Shown here in pieces: positions 12,030 through 24,700 of a stretch of DNA of 64,000 bases. The notes under the pieces are model-generated. The model was not told where the DNA came from. It saw only the letters and a list, made by a program, of their open reading frames with translations, and did not search any database. The position numbers were made by a program, and so were the translations under genes. Position 1 is the first letter of the stretch, and each line of letters opens with the position of its first letter. The DNA comes from Siphonodentalium dalli (lineage: Eukaryota; Mollusca; Scaphopoda; Gadilida; Siphonodentaliidae): the NCBI GenBank assembly GCA_032622095.1, contig CP136062.1:142370351-142434350 (forward strand), in the 5' to 3' direction.

Positions 12030-12690
12030 ATTAGACACAAAAGTGTTAACTCCCCATAGCCCAGCCATTTATTGACAGGTTGACCTCATTTTAACAAATC
12101 TGAATCTCAGTCACTAAAGGATCCTCCATACTACACGTAAGCTAAATAGTCGAACCTCCCTTGAGAAGACATTTTAAGAATTACTATAGAGACATATAGT
12201 TATATCCCTGGTCCCACCCTATTTAATTAACCTGGTGACCCCATCTGAATAAATTTGAATACCAAACACCAAAGAACCCTTCATAATAAATATCAGTAAA
12301 ATAGACCTGATGGTCCTTGTGAAGAAAGCATATTAAGAGAGAAACTGTCCTTGACTTGGCCCCTATTTGACCAGGTGACCCCATTTAAAAAAATCTGAAT
12401 TGCAGTCAAACAAGAACATTCCATGCTATGGAGTGAAATAGTTATGTCTCTGGCTCTGCCCTTATTTGACTTTGTGATCCCATTTTCACAAATCTGTCAC
12501 CCAAGGTAATTTCATACCAAATATAAGCAAAATAGGCCATTTGGTTCTTGCATAGAAGCCATATCATGAATTACTATGAGAGAAAGAGTAATGTAGCTGG
12601 CCTTGCACTTACTTGACCTGGTGATCCTGATTGAACAAATCTGAATCCCAATCACCAAATGAGCCTCAATATGAAATATGAGCTAAATAG
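12030..12690 (+). repeat. Dispersed repeat family D, diverged tandem units
   Basis: Units of roughly 150-160 bp repeat phrases such as CCATTTGAACAAATCTGAAT, AATCACCAAA, AAATATGAGCTAAATAG and GAATTACTATG. Better preserved copies occur at 16600-17140, 42160-43150 and 45390-45870, and reversed at 24843-25330. These copies end near GCTCACCTGAGACGAAGTCT. It is probably a non-autonomous transposon with internal tandem units. Confidence 0.6.
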
Positions 12691-12929
12691 AGCTGGTGGT
12701 TCTTTCAAAGGACACTTTTCAAGTTTGCCAAATATGTTCTAGTGAGGTGGTGGATGTGGGAGTGTTAAATGTCCTGTTGAAAGATTTGAACAATACAATA
12801 CATATGATAGATTGGTGTTGTAATTGGGAATTAATGACCTCTAGCAGATCTCCAGGGAATGTTTATAAAAATGTCAGATTTCACTTGACATGTGTAGGCA
12901 TACCCTGCATACAGTTAGAGCCAAAGTAA

Positions 12930-13406
12930 ATGCTTCTTATTAATGATTCTCTGTCAAGAATTTGAGTAAATATTATTTTTGGGACCGGGTGGCAGAAGCA
13001 GTCAACTCGAGTGAAGGACCAGGGGACACAACCTTCAGAAATGTAGTGGCATTAGTTTATCAATTTTCAAAAAATGTTAAACAATATTTATTTATATATA
13101 TATATATATATAATTGATCATGGAGTTAAATACATAATTTTCTTCTTTATTTTAATAAAAAAAACAATTTCACATATTTTTTTAAATATTCTTTTATTTT
13201 TTAATATACAATTTTTTTTTTTTTGGTTAGGCCTTACCAATTTAATTAGTTGTTTTACGAACATGGTACCCAAAAAAAAGTAGATGGAGGGGGGGGGGGG
13301 GGAAACTCCCTTCAGGCTTATTCTATCCGGTATGAATTTTCACACGACATCACTACTGGAATTTTGTAACTTAAAATGGACATGTTATTTACCCTGAACA
13401 CTTTAT
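12930..13406. other. AT-rich low-complexity stretch
   Basis: It contains a (TA)n run at about 13094-13112, T-rich tracts at 13150-13225 including a ~14-T run, and a G run near 13290-13303. Read on the minus strand, the T tracts lie as A-rich sequence downstream of the 13970-13407 ORF. They may be a retrocopy tail or simple low complexity. Confidence 0.4.
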
Positions 13407-13970
13407 TCAACTTAAACTTTCAAATATATTAATATTTAATATATTAAATAAACAATATAAAACAACTGACTGGATACCTTCGCAAATTGTCCTGACAACC
13501 AACTTCCCCACACTATGCACATTGTCCTTGGTGAAACCAAACTTTTTATCAATGAATAGTTGTATAATGTCGTTATGCAGCCAAATATCGGCTCTGTCTT
13601 TTGTTGAGTTGAGTTTATCCGGATAAACCACCGCATTTCTGGCGGTCATAAGCACACCAAACACACAGTTTTTAACAGTTTGTTGAACAGGCTCACTTTC
13701 ATCGACCTTTGCGACATGGAGACGTATGTATTTTCCCCCAAAACTTCGCACAACATGCAGAGGAGTATCTTTGGAGACTTCGTGACCTTGATCATTTGAG
13801 CAACTTTTAATTGTTATTTTCACCACTTTCAAGGTTTCATCAAGTTCAAGGAAGGTAACCGATACGTTGTCGCTTGACTTTAGTTGTTGTAGTTTCTGGT
13901 TAATTATTTCACCTCCGAGTAGGTCTTGAATGCTATAATATTCCGCATCTCCACCAGACGATTCAGCCAT
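13407..13970 (-). CDS. Unrecognised protein, 187 codons, open frame
   Basis: The frame runs from ATG at 13970 (context GGCTGAATCG just after it) without a stop for 187 codons. Composition looks coding: acidic N terminus MAESSGGDAEYYSIQDLLGG, a mixed alpha/beta-like body (VSVTFLELDETLKVVKITI, then HVVRSFGGKYIRLHVAK) and a charged C-terminal part ending near KLVVRTICEGIQ. The last ~24 codons turn AT-rich and low-complexity. A possible splice donor, GAAG|GTATCC, lies after 13478, so the true exon may be 13478-13970 with later exons to the left that I could not find. I recognise no family. It may also be a retrocopy, given A-rich sequence downstream on its strand. It lies between two head-to-head genes. 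Confidence 0.55.
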   Translation of the reverse strand: MAESSGGDAEYYSIQDLLGGEIINQKLQQLKSSDNVSVTFLELDETLKVVKITIKSCSNDQGHEVSKDTPLHVVRSFGGKYIRLHVAKVDESEPVQQTVKNCVFGVLMTARNAVVYPDKLNSTKDRADIWLHNDIIQLFIDKKFGFTKDNVHSVGKLVVRTICEGIQSVVLYCLFNILNINIFESLS

Positions 13971-14386
13971 ATTTTAATCAACAACGGTAGTGGAAGAGTT
14001 GTCCATCTTTGGTGGTAAAACTTTTATGCAATAGGGCGAGGGTAGGTTTTGCGTACGTTTCTAATTTTTGTAACCAGTTTGCCTATAATTCGCTATATGT
14101 CCAATTACCATTCAGAGATAAAAAATAATGTTGCCAGCAGCATTATCTGTAATGTACCCAGATGTACTCAAAAACCTACTCTCGCCCTTTTGTATAAAAT
14201 GCTAACCATCTTTGGTTTATATAATAAATATTTTCCGGAATCGGAACCGGAATGAAACTTAGACATAAAACAGGTAAAGTACAAACGTGTTTCCATTGAA
14301 AATAATATATATTTTTTTTCGCATTTCGGGAAAAAAGTTGCCGACGGGTTCGTAAAACAACTAATATGAAAGTGTCAATGACACTG

Positions 14387-16566
14387 TAGCTCAACTTAGG
14401 TAGGGGAATAATTTAATGGTCGACAGTAAATGGAGGAATAGGAAAAGTGCTAATTGAAATGTCTAAGTAAGACTAGATGTACATGTCAATATCAACATTC
14501 ATAACAGGTTTCATATTGATCGGATCAGGGATGTGGTGATTATGGTGTGCCAAAGGATTTATTGATGCAAAGAGTAAATTCTAAAATGGCCACCGGCAGC
14601 CATGTTTTTTTCCGAATTACCCCAAAATGACTTGTTCCCATCTACAGCCTTTACAAATCTCATAATGATCTGATCAAAGGTATGACCTGTAGCCTGTGCC
14701 AATGGATTTAGTCATGCAAAGAGTAAAATCCAAGATGGCTGCTGGCGGCCATGTTTTTCGGCTGAACGACCCCAAAATGACTCGTTTCCCATCTACATGT
14801 CATTGTTAACATACATGACAAATTTCATGAAGTTCCGACCAAAGCTACGACCTGTAGCCCGCACCAAAGGATTTATTCATGCAAAGAGTAAAATCCAATA
14901 TGGCTGCTGGCGGACATGTTTTTTAGCCAAACGACCCCAAAATGACTCGTTCCCATCTACATGTTAATATTAACATCCATGATAAATATCATGATGATCA
15001 GACAAACAGTACGACCTGTAGCCCGCGCCAATGGATTGAATTTTGAAATCCAAAATGGCCACCAGCGGCCATGTTTTTTGGCCGAATGACCCCAAAATGA
15101 CACGTTCCCATCTACATGTCAATGTCAACATTCATGACAAAATTCATAAAGATCAGACCATAGGTACGACCTGTAGCCCGCGCCAAAGGATTTAGTCATG
15201 CAAAGAGTAAAATCCATGATGGCTGCTGGCGGCCATGTTTTTTGGCCGAACAACCCCACAATCACTCGTTCCCATCTACATGTCATTGTTAACATCCATG
15301 ACAAATTTCATGAAGTTCTGATCAAAACTACGACCTGTAGCCTGCGCCAAAGGATTTAGTCATGCAAAGAGTAAAATCCAAGATGGCTGCCAGCGGCCAT
15401 GTTTTTTGGCCGTATGACCCCAAAATGACTCGTTCCCATATACATGTCAATATCAATATTCATGACAAATTTCATAAAGGTCAGACCAAAGGTACGACCT
15501 GTAACCCGCGCCAAAGGATTTAGTCATGCAAAGAGTAAAATCCAAGATGGTTGCTGGCGGCCATGTTTTTTGGCCGAACGACCCCAAAATCACTCGTTCC
15601 CATCTACATGTCATTGTTAACATCCATGACAAATTTCATGAAGTTCTGACCAAAGCTACAACCTGTAGCCCGCGCCAAAGAATTTAGTCATGCAAAGAGT
15701 AAAATCCAAGATGGCTGCTGGCGGCCATGTTTTTTGGCTGAACGACCCCAAAATCACTCGTTCCCATCTACATGTCAATATTAACATCCATGACAAATTT
15801 CATAATGATAAGACGAACAGTACGACCTGTAGCCCGTGTCAATGGATTGAATTTTGAAATCCAAAATGGCCACCAGCGGCCATGTTTTTTGGCCGAATGA
15901 CCCCAAAATGACTCGTTCCCAACTACATGCCAATGTCAACATTCATGACAAATTTCATAAAGATCAGACCAAAGGTACAACCTGTAGCCCGCGCCAAAGG
16001 ATTTAGTCATGCAAAGAGTAAAATCCAAGATGGCTGCTGGCGGCCATGTTTTTTGGCCGAACAACCCCAAAATCACTCGTTCCCATCTACATGTCATTGT
16101 TAACATCCATGACAAATTTCATGAAGTTCCGATCAAAACTACGACCTGTAGCCTGCGCCAAATGATTTAGTCATGCAAAGAGTAAAATCCAAGATGGCTG
16201 CTGACGGCCATGTTTTTTGGCCGAACGACCCCAAAATCACTCGTTCCCATCTACATGTCAATATTAACATCCATGACAAATTTCATTATGATCAAACGAA
16301 CAGTACGACCTGTAGCCCGCGCCAATGGATTGAATTTTGAAATCCAAGATGGCCACCAGTGGCCATGTTTTTTGGCCGAATGACCCCAAAATGACTCGTT
16401 CCCATCTACATGTCAATGTCAACATTCATGCAAAATTTCATAAAGATCAGACCAAAGGTACGACCTGTAGCCCGCGCCAAAGGAAATTGTTGACGGACAC
16501 ACGGACGACGGACGACGGACGCCAAGCCATGGCAATAGCTCAAACTTACAAAAGTAAGTTGAGCTA
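14387..16566 (+). mobile_element. 2.2-kb element with short TIR and ~164-bp internal units
   Basis: The ends TAGCTCAACTTA (14387-14398) and TAAGTTGAGCTA (16555-16566) form a 12-bp inverted repeat. The interior holds about 12 tandem units of ~164 bp. Each carries GTCATGCAAAGAGTAAAATC, GGCGGCCATGTTTTTTGG, CCAAAATGACTCGTTCCCAT and a GACAAATTTCATGA core. A variant unit (GAATTTTGAAATCCAAAATG) recurs near 15037, 15849 and 16330, giving a ~812-bp higher-order step. The right end is (GGACGAC)-rich followed by GCCATGGCAATAGCTCAAAC. A second, shorter copy lies at 57229-58400. It is non-coding. Confidence 0.8.
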
Positions 16567-16599
16567 ATAATTGCTAACACCTTAAAGAGTTAAATCTAA

Positions 16600-17140
16600 T
16601 AAAACAAATTTTTGGAGTTATGTCCCTGGACCCGCCCACATTTGACCCAGTGACCTGATTTGAACAAATCTGAACCCCAGTCACCCATGGATCCAAATAT
16701 ATGAACCCAAATGGCCTGATGGTATTTGAGAAGACATTTTAAGAATTACTATGGAGGGAAAGAATTATGGCCCTGGCTTCGCAACTATTTCACCAAGTGA
16801 ACTCATTTGAACAAATCTGAATGTGAGTCACCTAGGGAACATCCACACCAAATATGAAACCATTCGGTCTTATCATTCTGAAAATGTTTAAAAGAATTAC
16901 TATGGTGGGAAAGAGTTATGGCCCTGGCTTCTCAACTATTTGACCCAGTAACCTCATTTGAACAAATCTGAATGAGTCACATAGGGAACATCCACACCAA
17001 ATATGAACCCATTCGGTCTTATGGTTCCAGAGGAGAAGATGTTGAAAGAATTATTGACGGACGGAGGATGGACGGATGGATGGATGACGGGTGATGACTA
17101 TTGCCCCCACCGGAGACTTCGTCTCAGGTGAGCTAATTAG
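16600..17140 (+). repeat. Dispersed repeat family D
   Basis: Tandem ~160-bp units carry GAGTTATGGCCCTGGCTTC, CATTTGAACAAATCTGAA and GGGAACATCCACACCAAATA. It ends with a GGACGGA-rich stretch, GATGACTATTGCC, and a small hairpin GGAGACTTCGTCTCAGGTGAGC. It is the same family as at 42160-43150 and 45390-45870. Confidence 0.7.
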
Positions 17141-17211
17141 TGTTAATCATATCACCTTTAATCTCACCGAAGCTGTTTTAATTAGTTGAACCGAAGATGG
17201 CAATTTGTCTG

Positions 17212-17228
17212 ATCCCCACTATTGAAGA

Positions 17229-17296
<68 letters not shown>

Positions 17297-17963
17297 AGTC
17301 ATACTGAAAGGTGTTCGGCATTATTCGGTTTGACATTTGGCTGTATTCTACTCGGCGCTCCGAACAGAACTACTGGATATAACTCCATACATGTCAAGTT
17401 TCATGACCAGATTTCGCCGTATTTGAGTTCAATCTTCGCTAAAATTACATGTACTTGGTGTCTGTTATTATTATGTCTGTATCGCAACGTTTGGTCTTGA
17501 TTTATTTTTGTTTTAGATGACCTATATTGACCTAAACTTGCTGAAGACAGTGAAGTTTATTTTAATTTATTATAAACTAAAATCGTCTGAATGTTGTTAA
17601 AAAGAATTAATTCACGATTGACATTAAACCCAACAATAATGAGAATTAAACAAAATAATCAACAACAACAAATCGAACAAATTTATTGAAGACAAAATAT
17701 TATTATTACACTATAATATACATATTTTAATTTTTATATGATTTTATAGTTTGTTATATTTAATTATCAATTCAATAATTAATAATTGTTAATTCGCAGT
17801 CGATCATAGCTATTGTAAAGTAAAATAAATCACACAACAATAATAAAAACAACAGCAAAGAACATTCACCGAGCTAGAACCCAGAATTTGAAGATTCCCC
17901 CGAAGATTACCTGAATCGGGTCGGCAGGACTCGGGGGGGGGGGGGATCTTCAATAGTGGGGAT
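17212..17963. mobile_element. TIR element with 66-bp poly-C at its inner TIR edge
   Basis: The ends are a perfect ~23-bp inverted repeat, ATCCCCACTATTGAAGATCC plus Cs on the left and the complement at 17941-17963 on the right. The left TIR runs into C at 17230-17295; the right is preceded by a G run. The AT-rich interior has no transposase. The right flank is ~680 bp from the EXOSC7 start codon. No clear target-site duplication is visible. Confidence 0.65.
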
Positions 17964-18643
17964 ACGCGTCCTTGCCCGAAGATGTTTCTGTGCAGCTTGA
18001 CGCGGGGTCTAATTAATGAAAGTCAATCCCTGCAGCGATAAAAGCTCAATTTACCTACGTGAGCTCAAATGAGCTATTTAGTTAATTTGGCACTTGGGTC
18101 CGACCTGTAGAATATGCACAGAGTTAACTGATTAAGCGTTTTTGACATGTGGAAAATGTAATGTGAAAATCGCCTAATTTCGATGCATATATTGTAACAA
18201 CAACTTTTCCAAATTCAAACAAACGATATTCTAATTTTCACAGTAATTAGCAAAATAACAACCTCAGCTCCATTCTCAAATATTGACTTTTCAGTTGTTT
18301 CTTGGTAAACAGGCTAAAATCGGCTAAAACAGTGTACACATTTTCAACTTTTCAGCCGATCTTGAAATGATTCATTCGACGACGTCAGTCAGCGGCAATT
18401 GATGTCCACAACTTTCAGTTTTGCACCACAACTAACATTTCCTGGGATTCATAAACCTATAGGACTGTTGACACTCAACATATTTGCATTATGACCCCCT
18501 GTGTTGATATTCAGGAATATTTACCGTGGATCACATTGAGGTCTGAATTGGGGGCTTCGATTTTATCCACTCTCACACCTGGCATGTTTTGGAAGCCTAC
18601 TTACGTCGGTGTTAATTTTTTTTTCTCTCCACGCTTCGAAAAC
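17964..18643 (+). promoter_or_regulatory. EXOSC7 upstream region/5' UTR
   Basis: This stretch precedes the EXOSC7 start codon and must hold its promoter and 5' UTR unless a further upstream exon exists. I see no TATA box at a convincing distance. A palindromic GACGACGTCAGTC patch lies near 18379. In human this is where the ZDHHC3 promoter would also lie. I could not identify a ZDHHC 5' exon here. Confidence 0.35.
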
Positions 18644-18700
18644 ATGGTCGATGTTTTGTTGAGTGATTCCGAGAAAACATTCGTTTTACACGGTGTACAG
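18644..18700 (+). CDS. EXOSC7: EXOSC7 coding exon 1
   Basis: Nineteen codons, residues 1-19, MVDVLLSDSEKTFVLHGVQ, aligning with the start of vertebrate EXOSC7 (LSEAEK then HGVQ). The donor is CAG|GTCGGT, phase 0. The ATG is the only one that keeps the conserved length. Confidence 0.92.
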
Positions 18701-21700
18701 GTCGGTGGATATGTTCGCTGTTAACTGAAGAATGATTTACCCTGACTTTTCCCAAAATGTCAAATTTCCTTGTCAATGATTGTCATGATTTTGTTATTCG
18801 TTTTGCCTAAATTCGCGATATACATGTGCATGATGTGGAGACATACTATGATACTGTCACATAGCGGAAAATCTACGGGATAAAGATATCGCGTCGAAAT
18901 TTCCGCCATGACTGTAATGGGAGAGGTCGCTTCAAGTCCGGAAAGGAAGAATATGACATAAGATACAACCAAACCACGATGTTCCCCGACAATACTCATA
19001 TTCTCAAAATAAACGTACCGGTAGGCCTACCTCTCAACCGCGTTGGAATAACGTTACGACCACATTGAAAAATGACCATCAATGCAGTTTTAGTGTTTAT
19101 ACGCAACACGGTCGTAATGTTACTCCAAAGCGGTTGTCATTTTCAACATTGTCGAGGTAACCGTCAATGCAATATAAACGCGGTCTGAGTAACTGTCAAA
19201 GGCAACAAAACGTCGTCGAGATAATCGCCAATGAAACATAAAACAGTGGTAGGTGGTCGTAAACAAAACGGTGGCTTGGATCCCAACAGCGATACGTCGG
19301 CTTGACGCTGATTGGGTCGTTGTACACGTTTTATACATAAAAAGCACACCGTCGTGCTTTTATGTATACATAAATGCACACCAGTCTCAGTCGGCCATGA
19401 GATTGAAATGTTGCCGTGAATAATTGCTGTCTGCTTCAATTCAGACTATATGTTTTCTTCCGTAGATTATCACAATGACGACTCGGAAACTGCAATCAAA
19501 TTGATCATCAGTCGCATATTGATCGTAGTACCGGTATTAAACACTAAACAGGGACCGAAAGAACTGCATGGTTGCTTGAGGCCAAAATAATATATACCCG
19601 TGTTTCCGGTGACCCGCCCGCCTCTATTTCGGAGCTCCCGACGGTTTCCATTTTTAAAATCATTTTGCAAAATTCGTTACGCATCCCGTTTTATTTTTGT
19701 GCCACCTGGAAAAATTCCATGTACAAATATGCAAAAATCATCTCCCATTTTCTATTAGTTGCAGTCATTAATTTAATTCAATGAGTCATTAGCATAATTA
19801 AGTTAATTAACTGTGTAAATCATGCTCACAAAACACATCCAAAAACGGGAATTTCATTGCAATATAACCGACTTCTGCCGTAGTACCGGTACCCTCGAAA
19901 ATAGGGAACATGAAACAAGAATAAAACAATGTCTTTTAGGCTTGTGGTTCATGATTGAGCCTATATACGTTTATTAACTCAATGTGTTATGTGAAGCGGT
20001 AGTGGTTAATAGAATTTAAAATGAGTTTGGACATAGATTTTCTCAACATTCTGTAGTTATATGTAGGGCTGTAGGCATTAAAAGGTATACTGTACCCCGG
20101 CCTCGTTGAGATATTCTTGCCGGTCTCAATTTTTTCTCTCCCAGACCCATGTGTAGGCCAGCGTATGAAATCGCGCATTCTAGATATAAATATAAGACAA
20201 CCCGGTCGGCCATGCTATACGCCGCGAATACTAGTAGCATGGCTTAAATCAAACTATACCCTGACAAGTCACTTTGGAAACCCCCTATCTTTTTATTGTG
20301 CTGTGTATTTTACAATGTATTATACCGGTAGCTCCCTTGAATTCCTTCGCGGAATTGGCAAAAACCATGCTTGCTAGTTGCGAAAGACAACTCTGTTCGC
20401 GACAAAATTAAGCAGTGAAAAGCATGTGCGTTTGGCAGGAAAATGACAGTCTGTATTCCGTAATCAGCCCTGGGAATTACCGGTAGCGTCGACAATCGAC
20501 ATTGCCCATGCAGGTAAAAGCCGAAATCGCCGTCACCATTGACCAGAAGATAGCAGTATATATCGAATATAAAATGAATAGGCATCCTGGAGTATTCACA
20601 GAAACCAGAGCTCAACCCAATTTAAATAAACAACTGCCTGTTATGAAGGACACACTAAGTGGGTCACTGTGTCTTACATCAAATACGTGCGGGTCACGCG
20701 AATCAACACAGCGTAACTATTTGACTCATATATAGTTAATTTCTCGCCATTTCATGACTATATAAAGCAAATTAAGCAATAAAATCATATGTTTAATTTT
20801 TGTCATATGTAGCCGCTGGGTGGGGGGGAGATACTCAGGCCTGGGTATCTCCCCCCCCCCCCCCCCCACCCCAAATTCTTACTCTATCAAATTTTGCTCA
20901 TATAAAGTTAATTTCTCGCCATTTCATAACTATATAAATTAAATTAAGCAATAAAATCATACGTTTAATTTTTGTCATATATAGCCACTGGGTGGGGGGG
21001 GGGGGGGGGGGGGGGGGGGGAGGGGGAGATACTCAGGCCTGGATATTCCCCCCCCCCCCCCCACCCCAAATTCTTACTCTATTAAATTGTTCTCATATAA
21101 AGTTAATTTCTCGCCATTTCATGACAATATAAAGCAAAATAAACGATAAAATTGTAAGGTAATATTTTGACATATTTATGCTATTGTTTGAGGGGTTAAG
21201 TTAAACTTCAAAATAAAAAAAAATTAAAAAATTTATTTTTAATAGTTTTCTCGGCATTTCTTACCATAATAATATAAAATAAGTGAGGAAAAAAAAATAT
21301 ATGAGTGGGGGGGGGGGGAAGATACCCAGGGCGGGGGGGGAGATACCCCGGGGTATCTCCCCCCCCTCAAAAATATATGAGTGGGGGGGGAAGATACCCA
21401 GGGGGGGAGATAAACTGTCACACCGGTATCTGTCTTGTTGGCTTATATTTAAAAATGCATTTATAGTTAAGTTATGCATTAAGAAACTGCATGACCATAG
21501 TTTCATCTTATTTTTGAGTAAGATCATCCTCATTTGGTTGAGGTCCTCCTTAATTTTAATTCGGTCAAGTAGCTTAGGTACAGTGTGCTAAAAATTCCCA
21601 GAAAAGGCTCTAGATACATTGTACTTCACGATTTTGGAGCTATAAATGTACACGTCCTTAAATATTCGTCAATATTTAAAACATTTGCATTTTGTTTTAT

Positions 21701-24700
21701 TCATGAACAAATGTCATTGTGATTATAAAACAATTACATGTAAACAGTGATTTATTCGGGACCTATATATTTTCTGTAACATTGCGTAATCATGCAGAGC
21801 TAACTCATATGTAAGATCCCAGAAACTTACTTTCATTTTAACTTTCAGTTCCAATGTAAATTCGCTGTGTTTACATATTTTGTGCCGCCGTCAGCCATAT
21901 TATTTCTAACGCCAGCCACATTTAAAAATCTCCGCCGCCAGAATTGTAAAATGGCTGAGCCGTGTGAATGGGCTTATATGTCAAGCACAACTGTACTGTG
22001 GATCGCAAAGAACTAAACCGCATTGCCTAATATTGGCAAACTCGCATGGACAGACATGGCTGTTATATTATCAGAACACCAGGCCCTGGCCGCTAGAGAC
22101 TATCCCAATGCATGATTTCATATAATTGAATGGGCGCATCCATTCGGTATTGAAGGGGTTAAAATATAAATTGTTTATATCGACAACACCCAGTCTCAGA
22201 CATCACTGGCATTTGTCAATATATACACATAAGAATAGAAAATAGTTTGAAATATTATATATCATTACTATCGGGTTCATCATTCCAATGATGCATGCAT
22301 ATATCGCAAGATGGCAGTGATGATAGCAGTCTGAAGTCGACAGAAGTCCCAATGTAACTACTTATACCGATTAGATGGGAAACTACATAGTATATCCATG
22401 CCAGTCCTTCGTGAATTTTCGCCATAATGGAAAATCCCAACATCAAAAGATTACGTGTGGTCTGGAATTATACGGGTTCACCACAAACGCTAAAAAAAAA
22501 ACGGCATCTATAACCGGTAACAGGGGATTAGGAACATTTCGGAAACGAAAATACGCTGAATGATAACATCTCAGCCGGCTGAGCCGCCATATTTCGTCAG
22601 CCACGAACGTCGTGACTGAGCCGGCTTAGCTAGCTAACCAGCCACGAAAATCGGTTGAGCCAGCCATGAAAACTATTTGTCGTGGCTTCGGGGTCTACCG
22701 GCTGGGGGTCCGTCCCACGGACCCATTCCCCTCGCAGATGATCTGTTTGATTCATGCTTGTACCAAAAGTCAGTAGCAATATGTCGTAAAAAAATTCGGT
22801 TGCAACGGGAGTTCGGGGGTTAAACAGAATACTGGTGAAAAGCGGGTCAAATAGCGACATAGTAACATCATAGAATGCCGGACTGTTGAGTACAGATATT
22901 TTTGTACACGGGATTCCATGGATGAAACTACTCACGCTCGAAGACCCCGTGCTATCGTACGATTACATAATTGGATCAAAGAACACCCAATTGCTGAGTC
23001 GGGACATTTTAATACACAGGATTTTCGTGGATGAAACTACTCAATGTTGATCATTTATCTTATTGCTGTATATCATTTGTTTTGAGTTTGATGTAAAGTG
23101 AAGTTCCTGAAAAATACATGTGATTATCTACGTGTGCTGATTATTATGCGTATATTGCCATGCATATTCATTATATTATATAGCACATTTTTATGATGTC
23201 AGCGTTATATTACATGCAAGTCTAAGACAATAGGTTAATCAGCCGAATGTGAATGATGACGGATTAATTTATGACTTGTTGATTTCATCAGTAATATAAG
23301 GCGAAATATGTATGCCTGATGACTGTGTAGTAACATTAAACGTAGTTTCCAGGCAGGTGTCGCTTGGATATTTATTGCTACCTTGATATTTATTAATAAT
23401 ACTAACTTGCTTTTCTAGTAGCTCATTTTACATTTGTGTTTAGTTTTTACGGTATATAACAAAGATTAAATCACGATAATTTCCCAAATTATACGCGCAA
23501 TTAAATATGGCAAATATTTTTTTAATTTGGCAAAAAATAATTTCATTTGGCAAAATTTTTCGTCCAGCGCCAACCCTGTATATAACGAAATTAAACAGGC
23601 ATCACGCAGTAAGCTTGTCCATATTTACGTCGACATTGGTTCTCTCATGCATGTATGCTCTTATCTGCACTCAACGATTGCTTAGGAACAGAAAATGCAT
23701 AGAGGTGTGTAGACAAGCACATAATCTGCACATATTGCACTACATCGACGATCACCAGGCAATTTTAGGTGTTTCTTCGAAGTTCTACTAGTATGTATTT
23801 GAACTCGATTGGCTCAGTAACAATGATTCGATTCGAGATTCGGTTCGATATCAAATTGTTTGCCTGATTCGATTCAAGATTTGATTCGAAATGAAAACAC
23901 CCGATTCGCAGGGCCCTACTTTATAACCTCCGCTAAGGTACCCCAAGTCACCACACCAATTTGGTTGAAATCAATCCCTATTATCAGTTGTAGCCTGTAA
24001 GTTGAAATATTTTGAATTTTATTCAAGGACAATTTCAGAGAAGATGGACGAGGGTGTGAAGATTACCGTCGGATGGAAATTGAGACGGACGTAGTCTCCA
24101 ACTCAAGTGGCTCAGCTCGTTTACGATTAGTGGGTATTCAGAACTTTCTTCTTTTTTTGCAGGTTTTTATAAATGATTAATAATTTCCAGTAGTATAATA
24201 ATCAGTCGTTCAAGTTATTCGCATTTTCCAATTTTCCAATATCCATATACTAGACTACTGTATTTTGAAATATATTTTACCAGGACGTTATTTCTAATTG
24301 TACGTTATTTTGAGCAGTATTAACATTACAATTGGTGATTATAAGACCAAATTACTACTATTGCAGTTTTATTTTTAATAGGTCTGTCATCATATGTGCA
24401 CTTGTTTAACCCTTTACCCAACAGAAGGGCCCTGTGCCAATGCATTCTCTTATATATGCGAGTCGACCATAGGTCGCCTCACATATATAAGAGAATGCAT
24501 TGGCTTAACACATTAAAAATTATAAAATTGTTAAAGAATGTAAGAAAAAATGGTAAAAAGTGTTAAAAAAAGATTTTGTTTAGGCCAATGCATTCTCTTA
24601 TATATGCGAGGCGACCTATGGTCGACTCGCATATATAAGAGAATGCATTGGCACAGGGCATAACTTTAACCATCACAATGTGGTCAATGAGCCGGTTCCA

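Noticed and set aside
17222-17500. Proline-rich ORF
   Set aside because: Produced by the C homopolymer; not a protein.
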